The notes: generated by a model from the sequence alone, not told the origin. A stretch of 64,000 nt of DNA from Pseudomonas argentinensis (GCF_001839655.2 NZ_CP056087.1:3472001-3536000); one strand, 5' to 3'; positions 53,949 to 63,801 are shown, counted from the stretch's first letter. Program-made: numbers and translations.

Positions 53949-55125
53949 GAGCTATTCTTTTCATATAGAGAATCAACGCAGCCGCGGAGCAGAGATAGCC
54001 AAAAGCGCAAGCTAACGCCACTCCATAAAACTCATTGAAAACCAACATAATTGGCAATGCGATAACAATAGCTAGCAGTCCTAGGCAGATACTCTTCAAC
54101 ATACTCCTATACTGCCTTAGCGCTAGCAAATAGGTCGCGGCGGGGGCTGAAATCAAAGAGCACAATGAACATCCCGCAAATAATACAAAAGCCAACTGCC
54201 CCCCTGGATATTTCCCTGCACCAAGAAGCGGCATCACAAGCCATACAGCAGCAATGGCAAGAATTGAAGCCAGCAGCGCATATGGGATTTTCTTATAAAA
54301 AATACTAATTACACGCTTAATTTCTTTAGAATTTCCGCTCGCCATTCTAGGTAGCAATACAACATTTATGGCATAAACCACCATAGAAAATAAAGCTTGG
54401 TAACGCATCGCAACACCATAAGTTGCAACAATTTCAGCTGTCCCAAAAAAGCTAGCAAGCACAAGCGCAATATATGGCATGCAACCGGTTAAAATGGAAT
54501 AGAGAACAAGATCCCCCCTCACAATCAAATAATTTAGCGAACTTATGATCCCGCCATGCGCTGGCTTATCGTCCAAGTCATTTCTAGAATTAGCGCAAGC
54601 CACGCAACTCACGTATAGCACAACAAGCCAAGCTGAAAATACCAGCGCCATCAGATAATAATCTGCCGTCTGCATGCCTAGAAAAACTAATGCAGCGGTG
54701 AGAACAGCCCAAATAATATTCTTCAAGACATCCAGAATAACAAATCTTTTAAAGTCCTCATTTTTCTGGGCGACTATTCTCAACATCTGAAAACAAATGA
54801 ACGCGAAATATCCTGCCACGAATAGTAAACCAGCTTTGCTTTCTAGAATTGCAACGGTGTAGAAAAATAATATACTTCCGACTGGCAAAGCGATCAGCAG
54901 CCGACTTTGCCGTGCAATAGCTACGAAATTAGAGTGATCGGCAATATAGAGTCGCTCAATCAAACCGCAGGCAACCTGATACCCCACCATAATTGAGGTA
55001 AACACCACAGTAAAATAAGCATATTGATCAACAGCTAGAAAGCTGATCAGATACAACGACACCCCTATATTGACGGCCTTGGAAAATCCGTCTCCAAGAA
55101 ACACCGTTATAATACGCTTCAGCAT
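53929..55125 (-). CDS. wzx: O-antigen flippase Wzx
   Basis: A 398-residue protein with about 12 membrane helices spread over its length, as in the polysaccharide transporter (Wzx/MATE-like) family. It begins LKRIITVFLGDGFSKAVNIGVSLYLISFLAV. Wzx proteins share little sequence, so the call rests on topology, size and position between wbpP and a glycosyltransferase. It should flip the lipid-linked O unit to the periplasm for Wzy. A two-base gap separates it from wbpP. Confidence 0.8.
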   Translation of the reverse strand: MLKRIITVFLGDGFSKAVNIGVSLYLISFLAVDQYAYFTVVFTSIMVGYQVACGLIERLYIADHSNFVAIARQSRLLIALPVGSILFFYTVAILESKAGLLFVAGYFAFICFQMLRIVAQKNEDFKRFVILDVLKNIIWAVLTAALVFLGMQTADYYLMALVFSAWLVVLYVSCVACANSRNDLDDKPAHGGIISSLNYLIVRGDLVLYSILTGCMPYIALVLASFFGTAEIVATYGVAMRYQALFSMVVYAINVVLLPRMASGNSKEIKRVISIFYKKIPYALLASILAIAAVWLVMPLLGAGKYPGGQLAFVLFAGCSLCSLISAPAATYLLALRQYRSMLKSICLGLLAIVIALPIMLVFNEFYGVALACAFGYLCSAAALILYMKRIAHENIDH

Positions 55126-55127
55126 AT

Positions 55128-56150
55128 TCAGTGAATCTTCTCAACATACCAGCTTATAGCTGATTCCAGACCTTGACGTATTGGCCATACTGGCTCGTAC
55201 CCAATCAAACCCTTGGCCTTGCTTATATCCGCCAGAGAATGCCGGACATCGCCTTGACGGAAATCGCCGTGAGCCGCCTCAAGATGATAGCTAAAGCCGT
55301 TATGATTCACGCATTCTTTCAGGTGAGAAAAAAGGTCATTGAGTGTTGTTTGATCGCCTACGGCGACGTTATAAACCTGTCTTTTTGCTGAATTGTTAGC
55401 TGTTGCAGCCAATAAATTAGCCTGGACTGCATTCTCGACGAAGCAGAAATCGCGGCTAGTTTCACCATCACCATTTATTATTATTTTCTCGCCCTTAATC
55501 ATTGCACTCACCCATTTCGGAATGACCGCCGCATAGGCCCCATTTGGATCTTGACGCTTACCAAAAACATTAAAATAACGCAGTCCAATCGTGTTAAAGC
55601 CATAAGACTTAGCAAATACATCGGCATAGAGTTCGTTTACATATTTGGTCACGGCATAAGGTGACAGTGGTTTACCAATTACATCTTCAACCTTGGGAAG
55701 ACCGGGGTGATCACCGTAGGTAGAACTGCTTGCCGCATAAGTAAAGCTTTCTACCTGAGCATCCCGCGCCGCCACTAGCATATTCAAAAAACCATCGATG
55801 TTAGTACTATTTGTCGCGATAGGATCTTTGATGGAGCGCGGCACCGACCCCAGAGCAGCCTGGTGCAAAACATAGTCCACGCCTTGGCAGGCCTGATGAC
55901 ACTCTTCAAGATTTCGAATATCACCAACAATGAGCGTAAAGCGCCGCCACTGCTCTTGACTGACCAGCCGCTTGACTTCATCAAGATTATGCTGGTAACC
56001 CGTAGAAAAGTTATCTAAACCGACCACATTCTGATTGAGTTGGAGCAAGGTTTCTAATAAGTTAGAGCCAATAAAGCCAGCCACACCCGTGATTAACCAT
56101 GTTTTAGGAGCGGTGGGTAGTGTTTCCAATAAGGATTCGTAAGGTGTCAT
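55128..56150 (-). CDS. wbpP: UDP-N-acetylglucosamine 4-epimerase WbpP
   Basis: A 340-residue extended SDR, the length of P. aeruginosa O6 WbpP. It has [51 protein letters not shown] and [16 protein letters not shown], with YAVTKYVNE (YxxxK). It interconverts UDP-GlcNAc(A) and UDP-GalNAc(A). With wbpO next to it, the cluster can make UDP-D-GalNAcA, as in serogroup O6. Confidence 0.9.
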   Translation of the reverse strand: MTPYESLLETLPTAPKTWLITGVAGFIGSNLLETLLQLNQNVVGLDNFSTGYQHNLDEVKRLVSQEQWRRFTLIVGDIRNLEECHQACQGVDYVLHQAALGSVPRSIKDPIATNSTNIDGFLNMLVAARDAQVESFTYAASSSTYGDHPGLPKVEDVIGKPLSPYAVTKYVNELYADVFAKSYGFNTIGLRYFNVFGKRQDPNGAYAAVIPKWVSAMIKGEKIIINGDGETSRDFCFVENAVQANLLAATANNSAKRQVYNVAVGDQTTLNDLFSHLKECVNHNGFSYHLEAAHGDFRQGDVRHSLADISKAKGLIGYEPVWPIRQGLESAISWYVEKIH

Positions 56151-56237
56151 AGATTTCCCTCAAAATAAGGCGCGTGTGTTTACCCTTCAAACTTATCGAT
56201 GAATTGAAAGGCATTTCCTCAGCACGTTAATTATTGA

Positions 56238-57515
56238 TCACAAACGGAGATCAGACTCTTCAGCGCTCAGTAGGTATTTAAGATCATAAAGCACATGCTT
56301 CGCCTTACCAAACGCCCGAATATTAGCAGCACCTAAAATTTTAAATTGACTATGCGCCACGGCAAGAATGACGCCATCATAAGAGCCAACGCCTGGTTCC
56401 AATACCGGGGTAATACAGTACTCATGCTGCGCTTCTTCGACGCTCACCCAAGGATCATAGATATCGACTTGTATATTGTACTCCGCTAATTCACGAGCGA
56501 TATCAACTACCTTAGTGTTGCGCAGGTCCGGGCAGTTCTCCTTGAAGGTCAGGCCCATAATCAATACTCGAGCGCCATCGACATGGATCCGGCGCTTGAG
56601 CATGGCCTTGATCAGTTGTGATACCACATAAGCCCCCATGCAATCATTCAAGCGGCGACCGGCAAGAATGATCTCTGGGTGATAGCCGATGGATTGCGCT
56701 TTGTGCGTGAGATAATACGGATCGACACCAATACAATGCCCACCGACCAAGCCCGGACGAAAAGGCAGGAAATTCCATTTGGTACCAGCGGCCTGCAAAA
56801 CGGCTTCGGTGTCGATTCCCATCTTATTGAAGATGATGGCTAGTTCATTGATCAATGCGATGTTTAGGTCGCGCTGGGTGTTCTCTATGACTTTAGCAGC
56901 TTCAGCTACCTTAATGCTGCTGGTCTTGTGTGTACCAGCGATGACAATTTGCTTATAGAGCGAATCCACCAAATTGGCAACTTCAGGAGTAGAGCCGGAA
57001 GTAACTTTCTTGATAGTAGTGACACGATGCTCCTTGTCTCCCGGATTTATACGTTCAGGGCTGTAACCGGCAAAGAAATCTACATTGAACTTTAAGCCAG
57101 AAGCTCTCTCTAGAACCGGTACGCAGTCCTCTTCTGTTGCACCTGGATATACTGTTGACTCATAAATAACGATATCGCCACACTTCAAAACTTTCCCGAT
57201 AGTTTCCGAAGCCTTCACTAGCGGCATCAGATCAGGTTGCCGATGTTCATCAATAGGCGTTGGCACAGTAACGATAAAAACATTGCATTCAGCCAAATCA
57301 GAAATATCCGTTTTAAAACTTAGCTGCCCTGCACTGGCGAGGTCTTCGTCACTTACTTCCAGAGTCATATCATGCCCTGTTTCAAGGGCGCGAATGCGCG
57401 AAGCATTGATATCGAACCCCACTACAGAGCGCACCTTGCCGAACTCTACAGCGAGCGGAAGTCCAACATAGCCAAGACCGATTATCGCCAGCTTTACATC
57501 TTCAAGTTTTAGCAT
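56238..57515 (-). CDS. wbpO: UDP-N-acetyl-hexosamine 6-dehydrogenase WbpO (TviB/VipA-like)
   Basis: A 425-residue UDP-sugar dehydrogenase. NAD-binding [49 protein letters not shown] and the active-site [18 protein letters not shown] (catalytic Cys in GGHCIG) are intact. It oxidises C6 of UDP-GalNAc or UDP-GlcNAc to a uronic acid. The ATG follows AGGAAAG; a longer reading to 57611 lacks a ribosome site. It is the first gene after wzz, with a terminator-like hairpin in between. Confidence 0.9.
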   Translation of the reverse strand: MLKLEDVKLAIIGLGYVGLPLAVEFGKVRSVVGFDINASRIRALETGHDMTLEVSDEDLASAGQLSFKTDISDLAECNVFIVTVPTPIDEHRQPDLMPLVKASETIGKVLKCGDIVIYESTVYPGATEEDCVPVLERASGLKFNVDFFAGYSPERINPGDKEHRVTTIKKVTSGSTPEVANLVDSLYKQIVIAGTHKTSSIKVAEAAKVIENTQRDLNIALINELAIIFNKMGIDTEAVLQAAGTKWNFLPFRPGLVGGHCIGVDPYYLTHKAQSIGYHPEIILAGRRLNDCMGAYVVSQLIKAMLKRRIHVDGARVLIMGLTFKENCPDLRNTKVVDIARELAEYNIQVDIYDPWVSVEEAQHEYCITPVLEPGVGSYDGVILAVAHSQFKILGAANIRAFGKAKHVLYDLKYLLSAEESDLRL

Positions 57516-57644
57516 TGTCTTTCCTAATCCTTCCACTAAATCAAGGCATTGGAGCAAAATCCCAGAACCGTTTTTTCTGCAACCGTTCCGACAAAGCTGT
57601 CGCACCACCAAAGCCTCTAATGCGTTATTGTGCTACCTTCGTGC

Positions 57645-57688
57645 AAAAAATGCCCCATCAGCTATGACTCCGCAACGACTTGATGGGG
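57645..57688 (-). terminator. Terminator-like hairpin between wzz and wbpO
   Basis: On the transcribed minus strand, CCCCATCA and TGATGGGG pair across a 20-base loop and are followed by CATTTTTT. This is an intrinsic terminator or attenuator directly downstream of wzz and about 130 bases before wbpO, inside an otherwise tightly packed cluster. The remaining 225-bp gap holds no gene I can see and probably a promoter for wbpO. Confidence 0.7.
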
Positions 57689-57836
57689 AGCCATGATATT
57701 TAAATCCAATTTTAGCTATTTACTTTGGTCATTCAGTTTCGTAGTCAGTTGCTGAGTCGCCTCTAGCTCGCCATACACAATCCAAAATTCATACGACAAT
57801 TACTCGCTTGGAAAGCCTTAGCATAAATCATCTATA

Positions 57837-59120
57837 CTACTGAATTTTCCACCGTTTTGACGCCATCGCAACAAGAGCGAAAAATATACCTATTACCCAA
57901 CCCGCTAAAATACCCAGGATGACTATCAAAATCTTTTTAGGCTTGATCGCAGCCCTCGGGTAGACAGCCTGCTGATCGACATTCACTAACTGCAGATTCG
58001 ACAAATCAAGGTTCAACGCCTTCAACGCCGTTGCTTCCTTGTTCCACTTGGCATAATCACCAATAAATAAATCTTCCTCTTCGCGCTCTTTGAGCAGCTG
58101 AATCTCACGGTTTTGTTCGAGCAGCCGCAGCTTGGTCTGGATTTCCGCGATGCGTGGCTCAGTGAAGTCATCCGAGCGGCGTTTTTGCAAGGCGCTACGC
58201 TCAGCTTCCAATGCTTCGCTACCCATGAAATACAGCGGAATCTGCTGATTATTAACTTCGGTACGAATTACATTGCCGGAGGTTGGCGCCTGAGCCGTTT
58301 CACCCAACGCAGAAGGTGTGCTTGGTTTTTCGATACCCAGCGATTTGGCAATCAGAATGGCTTCATTCAGCTGAGCGATACGGTCATCTCGGCGAGTTCG
58401 TAGCTGTTTGCGGAGTGCGGCGAGCTCGTCATTCAGCTGCGCCTTCTTGAGGTCATCAGCCTCGCCCAGCTCGGCGATTTTCGCCTGCTTGCCGGCCTGG
58501 TAGGCTGCACGCTCAGCGGCCATGGCTTGTTCGAGTTTGGTGAGGCGGTTTTGGATGATAACTTCAACATCCTTGGCAATAGCGATACGCTCCTGCTCGA
58601 TTACATACTCGATCAAGCCATTAACTATATCTGCACCTTTAACGCCCCAAGGGTAGGTATAGGCCAGGCCCACATATGGAAAGCCGCCGTCACTTTTCTT
58701 CGGGTCTGGCCGGAGAATAGCGAAGCTTTCATTTATCTGGTTCAAGCCCTGCTCCAAGGTCTGATCGTCGCTGATGGCGTCCGGCCCGAAAAGATCCTGA
58801 TGCTTGCGGTAAAAAGCCAAGCGGTACTCATAGGAGCTGATACCGGAGCCGACACGCTGCAAGGCTTCATCTGGGGTCAGCGTATAAACCCCCGAAGCAT
58901 TCAACTCATCCAGCACGTTCATGGCAATGGGCCGCACCACGCTTTGGGTCTTGTAATACTTGGTTGCCAACAATGCATAGGCGACGGCGATCACGGTTAC
59001 AACCGCCGTCACCCCAACGATCAGCCGCTTGCGTGCCCAAAGCGCGCGTATGAGCTCGCCCAGATCGATTTCATCGTTCTGTTGGCGAATATTGGGAGCT
59101 TGCGACATGGGCTCGATCAT
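57837..59120 (-). CDS. wzz: O-antigen chain-length determinant Wzz
   Basis: A 427-residue polysaccharide co-polymerase. One N-terminal helix (about 32-52, LIVGVTAVVTVIAVAYALLA) and one C-terminal helix (about 397-418, ILIVILGILAGWVIGIFFAL, preceded by the Pro/Gly-rich segment) flank a long periplasmic coiled-coil region. Its length is near that of P. aeruginosa Wzz2. It sets the modal length of polymer made by Wzy. Two in-frame ATGs, four codons apart, are possible starts (59120 or 59108); neither has an ideal ribosome site. Confidence 0.9.
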   Translation of the reverse strand: MIEPMSQAPNIRQQNDEIDLGELIRALWARKRLIVGVTAVVTVIAVAYALLATKYYKTQSVVRPIAMNVLDELNASGVYTLTPDEALQRVGSGISSYEYRLAFYRKHQDLFGPDAISDDQTLEQGLNQINESFAILRPDPKKSDGGFPYVGLAYTYPWGVKGADIVNGLIEYVIEQERIAIAKDVEVIIQNRLTKLEQAMAAERAAYQAGKQAKIAELGEADDLKKAQLNDELAALRKQLRTRRDDRIAQLNEAILIAKSLGIEKPSTPSALGETAQAPTSGNVIRTEVNNQQIPLYFMGSEALEAERSALQKRRSDDFTEPRIAEIQTKLRLLEQNREIQLLKEREEEDLFIGDYAKWNKEATALKALNLDLSNLQLVNVDQQAVYPRAAIKPKKILIVILGILAGWVIGIFFALVAMASKRWKIQ

Positions 59121-59709
59121 CCTGTTTCAAAGCGGTGGAAAGGAAATACTACGCACGCTCACAGCGGTAAAGGCCACATGTATGCGATAACGGAGGTGAG
59201 GGTTGAAAACGTATATGCCCCTTGCAGGGGGGTGACGCTCACGCAAGGCGATGCTGCAGCATAACCACCCAGGCATGTGAGCGAAGAATGGCGGCCGACA
59301 GCCGGCGGGTGCATGGAGAAGGAGACGCGCGCGTGCTAGCTCAAGCAAGTGAGCGTAGTACGGTGGGGCTGGCTTTTTTGGGAAATCAAGCATCGTTTCG
59401 CGGGATCAGGCAAACCATTGCCTTCACTACAGTCCTCTTGAGCCTGAGCGCGAGCAAAGGCTGTGATCTTCACCATCGTTCGACACCCGTTAGCACGAAT
59501 GATCAGGCATTCGTCGCCGAGAAGTAGCTCCTGATGGCGTTAGCAGCGGATGCCAAGCAGGTCTGTCGGGCCCGGCATTCTATCCATTTTTCACTGAAAG
59601 TTTGCTATCTCTGTGACGAAAATCTCATACAAGCTGTACGTTGGTAGCACCTATGCCGCACCGCCCACCCCCAAAGCTGGTATATCGAGCAGGCAGCTCA
59701 GCCATAGAT
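59121..59709. other. 589-bp region upstream of wzz without a clear gene
   Basis: No reading frame here resembles a known protein; the longest (about 100 codons, rightward) starts without a ribosome site and has no family look. The region should carry the promoter for wzz and the O-antigen operon. I looked for an ops/JUMPstart element (GGCGGTAG core) on the transcribed strand and saw none. Confidence 0.5.
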
Positions 59710-60816
59710 TCAGTGAGGCAGTAGTCGCGCCTGCCCCGTGCTTGTCAGCAGGCACCGCCCAGAGTGTTCAGGCCATTTTTTGAGCTCTGTCTTCGCCAGC
59801 TCTGCGGGGCAAAGCAGTAACATGCTGCCGAAACCGAACAGCTTGAATGCCTTGATCCGGGCAGCGCCTTGCTGCTTGGGCTGGAGCGACCAGACGTTGG
59901 TATCAAGTTCGCCAATTACGTTCTTGTCGGTAAGCAGGTAATCCTGCACGTGGCTGTCGCGCACGCCCATGACATTGGCTGCGGCATAAGTGACGATGCC
60001 CAGCGTGGCGGGCGACAGCACAATGTAGAACAGCAACGCGCCAATAAAGCCGGCCAGGCACAGCCGCCAGCGACGCACCAGTGCGCCACGCGTCTTGTAG
60101 AAAGCCCATACAGGCACCAGCGCAATGATCATCGAAAACACCGCGATCAGCATCAGCCGCCCTACACCCTCGGGGGTGTCTTCTCCTCGATAGGCCATCA
60201 GAACCATTTGTGTGGGAAACACACCGCTCACCACGGTGCCCAGCAACGCCAAAAACAGGAAGAAGAGCAAAGTCCATGGAGAGGCTGCCTTGCCTTTTTT
60301 CGGCCTCTTAGCACAATAATTAACCGGAACACGCAGCTTGCGATTGAATAAATAAACAACCACTGTTGCCAGAGCGGTGACCAAGCACACCAGAAGAAAT
60401 ATGACTTTAACCCCCCATTCAGGAGCCCAGAGGATCAAGCTGCCGAAACAGGCATACCCAGCCGAGACGATGAAGAAAAGTGTGCTGACCGCTTGACGCT
60501 GTAAGCACGGGCGGCGATTGAGCATGGAAACGGCAAGACCGAATAGCACAGCTGAAGTTGCCATGATCAAAATAAAGGCGATGCTCATAAGCCCGACGAA
60601 AACCAGCCACACGAGAAGCAAGGCTTGATCCCCTGCAGCGGCCTGGAAGAGATCGGTTCGGCCAATGGCATGGGTGTAACAAAACAAGCTCGCGCCCCCC
60701 ACAATTAGGCCAAGCAAACTGAGCAACCAGGCAATTGCACCCCAGTGGGCCAGCACGCGCTCTAGAAGCGGCTTGGAAAGAAAATCGCTTGTTTGCGCGG
60801 ACTTTACATCTGTCAT
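59710..60816 (-). CDS. Hypothetical polytopic membrane protein
   Basis: A 368-residue protein with about seven hydrophobic segments: near 28-50, 65-97, 107-128, 133-155, 180-203, 222-245 and 253-277. A basic loop (KRPKKGKAASP) follows the fourth helix, and the soluble tail of about 85 residues has KNVIGELDTNVWSLQPKQQGAARIKAFKLFGF and a Cys. I do not recognise the family. It lies between wzz and the beta-CASP gene, both leftward, with gaps of 589 and 72 bases, so it may be a lone accessory gene. Confidence 0.65.
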   Translation of the reverse strand: MTDVKSAQTSDFLSKPLLERVLAHWGAIAWLLSLLGLIVGGASLFCYTHAIGRTDLFQAAAGDQALLLVWLVFVGLMSIAFILIMATSAVLFGLAVSMLNRRPCLQRQAVSTLFFIVSAGYACFGSLILWAPEWGVKVIFLLVCLVTALATVVVYLFNRKLRVPVNYCAKRPKKGKAASPWTLLFFLFLALLGTVVSGVFPTQMVLMAYRGEDTPEGVGRLMLIAVFSMIIALVPVWAFYKTRGALVRRWRLCLAGFIGALLFYIVLSPATLGIVTYAAANVMGVRDSHVQDYLLTDKNVIGELDTNVWSLQPKQQGAARIKAFKLFGFGSMLLLCPAELAKTELKKWPEHSGRCLLTSTGQARLLPH

Positions 60817-60888
60817 TGGCTCTCCTGTTTAGTTAATAAGCATCTTCAAATAGATCGCCCAGCGTAGTGTTTCTTGCCTATGCGTTAC

Positions 60889-62390
60889 CTATCGCTTGCT
60901 ATGAGCTGCGCCGGTGATAGTGGCGGCCAAGCCAGCTTTGGCATATTGACGTAACAGCGCTTCCCGCAATGAGCCTTTGGCGCCCTCCTCCCCATGCACC
61001 AACCGAATCTCCCCCGGCCACTGCTCCATCCCAGTCACGAACCCAACCAACCCTGCCTGATCAGCATGGGCCGAGTACCCGCCAATGCTGTGCACGGCTG
61101 CGCGGATCTCGTAGCGCTGGCCATCGAACTCTACGTAGCCGTTGCGCGGCCCGAAGCGCTGGATGGCATGGCCGGGCGTGCCTCTGGCCTGATAGCCGAC
61201 GAACAGCACGTCGTGCCGAGGGTCGCCGAGCATGGCCTTGAGGTAATTGACGATGCGGCCGCTGGAACACATGCCGTTGCCGGCGATAACGATGGCGGGA
61301 CGGGCGCTGCTGACCAGGTGATTGAGAATCTTCTGGTGGGCAGCGTGGCTGTCGACGGTGATCAGTTGCTCGAACGCCAGCGGCCTTCTGCCGGCCTGCA
61401 CGCGGGCCTGGGCTTCTTCGTTCCAGTGGTCTTTGAGTTCGCGGTAGGCCTGGGTGAAGCGGCTGGCCAAGGGTGAGTCGAGGATGATGGGCAGGCGGGG
61501 CCAGTCGGGTTCGGCAGGGGCATTTGGTGCGGATTCGAGATTTTCGCGGGCGTGGCCCGCTCCTACAGAGGCTTTTGGAGCGGCTGGGGTGTCCAGCTTT
61601 TTGCTGTGGATGATGTCTTCCAACTCGTAGAGCAGCTCCTGGGTGCGGCCGACACTGAAGGCGGGGATCAGCACGGTGCCGTTTTTGGCCAGGGCATGTT
61701 CGATAACCTGCTCCAGGCGCTGGCGGCGGGTGCTGCGGTCTTCGTGCAGGCGGTCGCCGTAGGTGCTTTCCAGCACCAGGATGTCGGCGCGGCGTGGTGG
61801 TACGCAGGGCTTGAGAATCGGCGTGCCGGGGGCACCGAGGTCGCCGGAGAACACGATACGCGTGCTGGCTTCGCCTGGGCGGTACTGCACATCGATTTCC
61901 ACATAGGCGGAGCCCAGCATATGGGCCGCGCGCTGCAGCCGCACCTTGGCCTGCAGGCCCTCATCACTCTGCAGGGTGAACCAGTGATCGTAAGGCAGCG
62001 CGATGATTCGCTCCTCCACCTGCCTGAGGTAGCGCTCTACCTGCTTCTGGTCACGGCTGAAGGTGAGCTTGAAGGCGTCCTCCAGCACGATGGGCAGTAG
62101 CTTGGCCGAGGGCTCACTGCAGAGGATCGGCCCCTTGAAGCCGGCGGCCAGCAGATAGGGAATGCGCCCCACATGGTCGGCGTGTACGTGGGTAACGATC
62201 AGGGCGCGGATACCGTCGGGGGAAATTCGATAAGTTGGTGGTCGGCCCGCGCACCGAGCGGCGAGGCATCGGCGCCCTGGAAAAGCCCGCAGTCGATCAG
62301 CACGCTGCTGTGCTGCGTCATATGCAACTGATGGCAGGAGCCGGTCACACCGTCCTGGGCGCCATGATGGGTGATGCGGGGGTACTCCAT
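60889..62390 (-). pseudogene. Beta-CASP metallo-beta-lactamase RNA hydrolase, frameshifted
   Basis: The N-terminus (MEYPRITHHGAQDGVTGSC, CGLFQGAD) reads in one frame up to HQLIEFP. The rest reads in another: DGIRALIVTHVHADHVGRIPYLL, VFSGDLGAPG, LVLESTYGDR, PAFSVGRTQELLYEL, GNGMCSSGRIVNYL and GYSAHADQ. The switch is at five G (62218-62222); six would join the frames. Joined, it is a full metallo-lactamase/beta-CASP/RNA-specificity protein with HxHxDH. These cleave or trim RNA in relatives. A REP-like palindrome lies inside the gene, encoding VGAGHAREN in frame. Confidence 0.78.
61544..61568. repeat. REP palindrome inside the beta-CASP gene
   Basis: TTCGCGGGCGTGGCCCGCTCCTAC matches the REP hairpin used elsewhere in the window (CGGGC-N3-GCCCG with the GGAGCGGGC flank). 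On the coding strand it is read as VGAGHAREN. It sits in a linker-like stretch rich in Ala, Pro and Glu, between conserved beta-CASP blocks. Confidence 0.7.
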
Positions 62391-62699
62391 CGGTTAATCC
62401 CTTAACGTCTGGCAGATGAATTCTCGAGCGGGCAATGATGCGATAGGCAGCGACTGGATGAAAGTGCTGCGACATATCCTGTATTGCAGCTTGTATGGCT
62501 CGCGGCTGATGGCCGGATGCTAAAACCCCGCCCCAGCGATCAGCGCTGCGGGCAACCCAGTGTTACGGGGACTATCAGCTATGGGAAGGACATCAATCGG
62601 TGACGTCGCCCGTTGCAGGCAAATCTAAGGGTGCAGAAATCACAGAGGGGGCACATGGCAGCACGCTTGCGGGTGGTGGATTCTGCCAAGATGCAGAGC
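62391..62699. other. 309-bp gap between the beta-CASP gene and ihfB
   Basis: No gene is seen. In P. aeruginosa a small LapA-domain (DUF1049) gene lies between ihfB and wzz, as I recall it; nothing like it is present here. No clear terminator for ihfB was found. Confidence 0.45.
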
Positions 62700-62987
62700 T
62701 TATTCGTCCTCGTCGTTCACCCGGTCACGCAACTCCTTGCCCGGTTTGAAGTGCGGAACGAACTTGCCATCCAGGCGCACCGACTGCCCTGTCTTGGGGT
62801 TACGACCGACACGCGGGGCGCGGTAATGAAGGGAGAAACTGCCGAAGCCACGGATCTCGATGCGATCGCCGGTCGCCAGCGCCTGGGACATCTGTTCCAG
62901 CATGGTCTTGATGGCCAGCTCGACATCTTTGTTTGAAAGCTGCCCTTGGTGGGTGACGATTCTTTCGATCAACTCCGACTTGGTCAT
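62700..62987 (-). CDS. ihfB: Integration host factor subunit beta
   Basis: A 95-residue HU/IHF-fold protein ([61 protein letters not shown]). The beta-arm has RNPKTG with the DNA-intercalating proline, and the [12 protein letters not shown] end is typical of IHF-beta. With IHF-alpha it bends DNA at specific sites. In most Pseudomonas it follows rpsA; no rpsA is present upstream in this window, though about 1 kb of upstream sequence is visible. Confidence 0.92.
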   Translation of the reverse strand: MTKSELIERIVTHQGQLSNKDVELAIKTMLEQMSQALATGDRIEIRGFGSFSLHYRAPRVGRNPKTGQSVRLDGKFVPHFKPGKELRDRVNDEDE

Positions 62988-63291
62988 ACTTTTCCCTTCG
63001 TTTTCAAGCGGCTATGTCACTCGATGGGAAGGTTGTAGCACGCTGATCAGCTTTTGAACAGCCTAAAAAATCACCAGCTCTGAAAATGTGTATGGCGTCT
63101 TGAATCCATTGCCACTGATTCCGGCAGGTGAAGGTAAGTCGTTGACTGTGCAGCATTGTTGGCAAACGCGCTGATTGACGCTCGGTACCGGCAGGCGCGA
63201 GGCACGAAAGGTGATCAAATCCCCGCGGGCGCCGTCCAAGCAAGTCCATGCAACCGATGGTCAGAGGCCGCCAGCGCCTCAGGAGAAAACC

Positions 63292-63531
63292 GTGCTAATC
63301 CCCGCCAGTCTGCTCGAGGCAGATACCCTCACCCGCCTGATCGAGGACTTCGTCACCCGCGACGGCACCGACAATGGCGACGAAACACCGCTGGAAACCC
63401 GGGTGACACGGGTGCGCCGGGCGCTCGACAAGGGCGAAGCGGTAATCGTGTTCGACCCGGAAAGCCAGCAGTGCCAGCTGGCGCTCAAGCGTGACGTGCC
63501 GAAGGAGTGGCTAGAGGAGGATGACGGCTAG
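63292..63531 (+). CDS. UPF0270 family protein (YheU)
   Basis: A 79-residue protein (VLIPASLLEADTLTRLIEDFVTRDGTDNG, then DETPLETRVTRVRRALDKGEAVIVFDPESQQCQL). The segment GTDNGDETPLETRV is the UPF0270 hallmark. The function is unknown. A GTG start six bases after AGGAG gives the family length. In P. aeruginosa the homologue (PA3463) lies close to the NAGGN operon, which here is 22 kb away. Confidence 0.9.
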   Translation: MLIPASLLEADTLTRLIEDFVTRDGTDNGDETPLETRVTRVRRALDKGEAVIVFDPESQQCQLALKRDVPKEWLEEDDG

Positions 63532-63676
63532 TAGCCATGGCTTGTCATTGATTGCGCGTCATTTATACCTACTGTAGGGCCTACTCGCCGAAGGCAGTAC
63601 GCCGTGAGAGGCTGGCAGCATGCTTCTGTAGGAAAGTCGCTGCCTCCAAAAGGCGGACTGTTCGCTTCGCGCCTGA

Positions 63677-63770
63677 GTCCGCCCTACGCAGCTACGCGCG
63701 GCCGGCGTCCCGGTCCGTGCTACGCAGCTACGCACGGCCGGCGTTTCGGTCCGCCCTACGCAGCTGGTGG
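63677..63770 (+). repeat. Tandem 36-bp repeats (two full copies and a part)
   Basis: GTCCGCCCTACGCAGCTACG... recurs at 63677, 63713 and 63749 with a few changes (GTCCGTG in the second). The period is 36. Next to it, GGCGGACT (63653) and AGTCCGCC (63676) form an inverted repeat. A rightward frame crosses the repeats but has no ribosome site or family match and is not called. Confidence 0.75.
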
Positions 63771-63801
63771 GGTACTCGCGGCGAATGGTTTGGTCAACGC
63801 G

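Noticed and set aside
59222..59527. A 101-codon rightward frame upstream of wzz
   Set aside because: No ribosome site and no family; a hydrophobic stretch (FTTVLLSLSAS) sits in the middle rather than at the start, so it is not a convincing lipoprotein.
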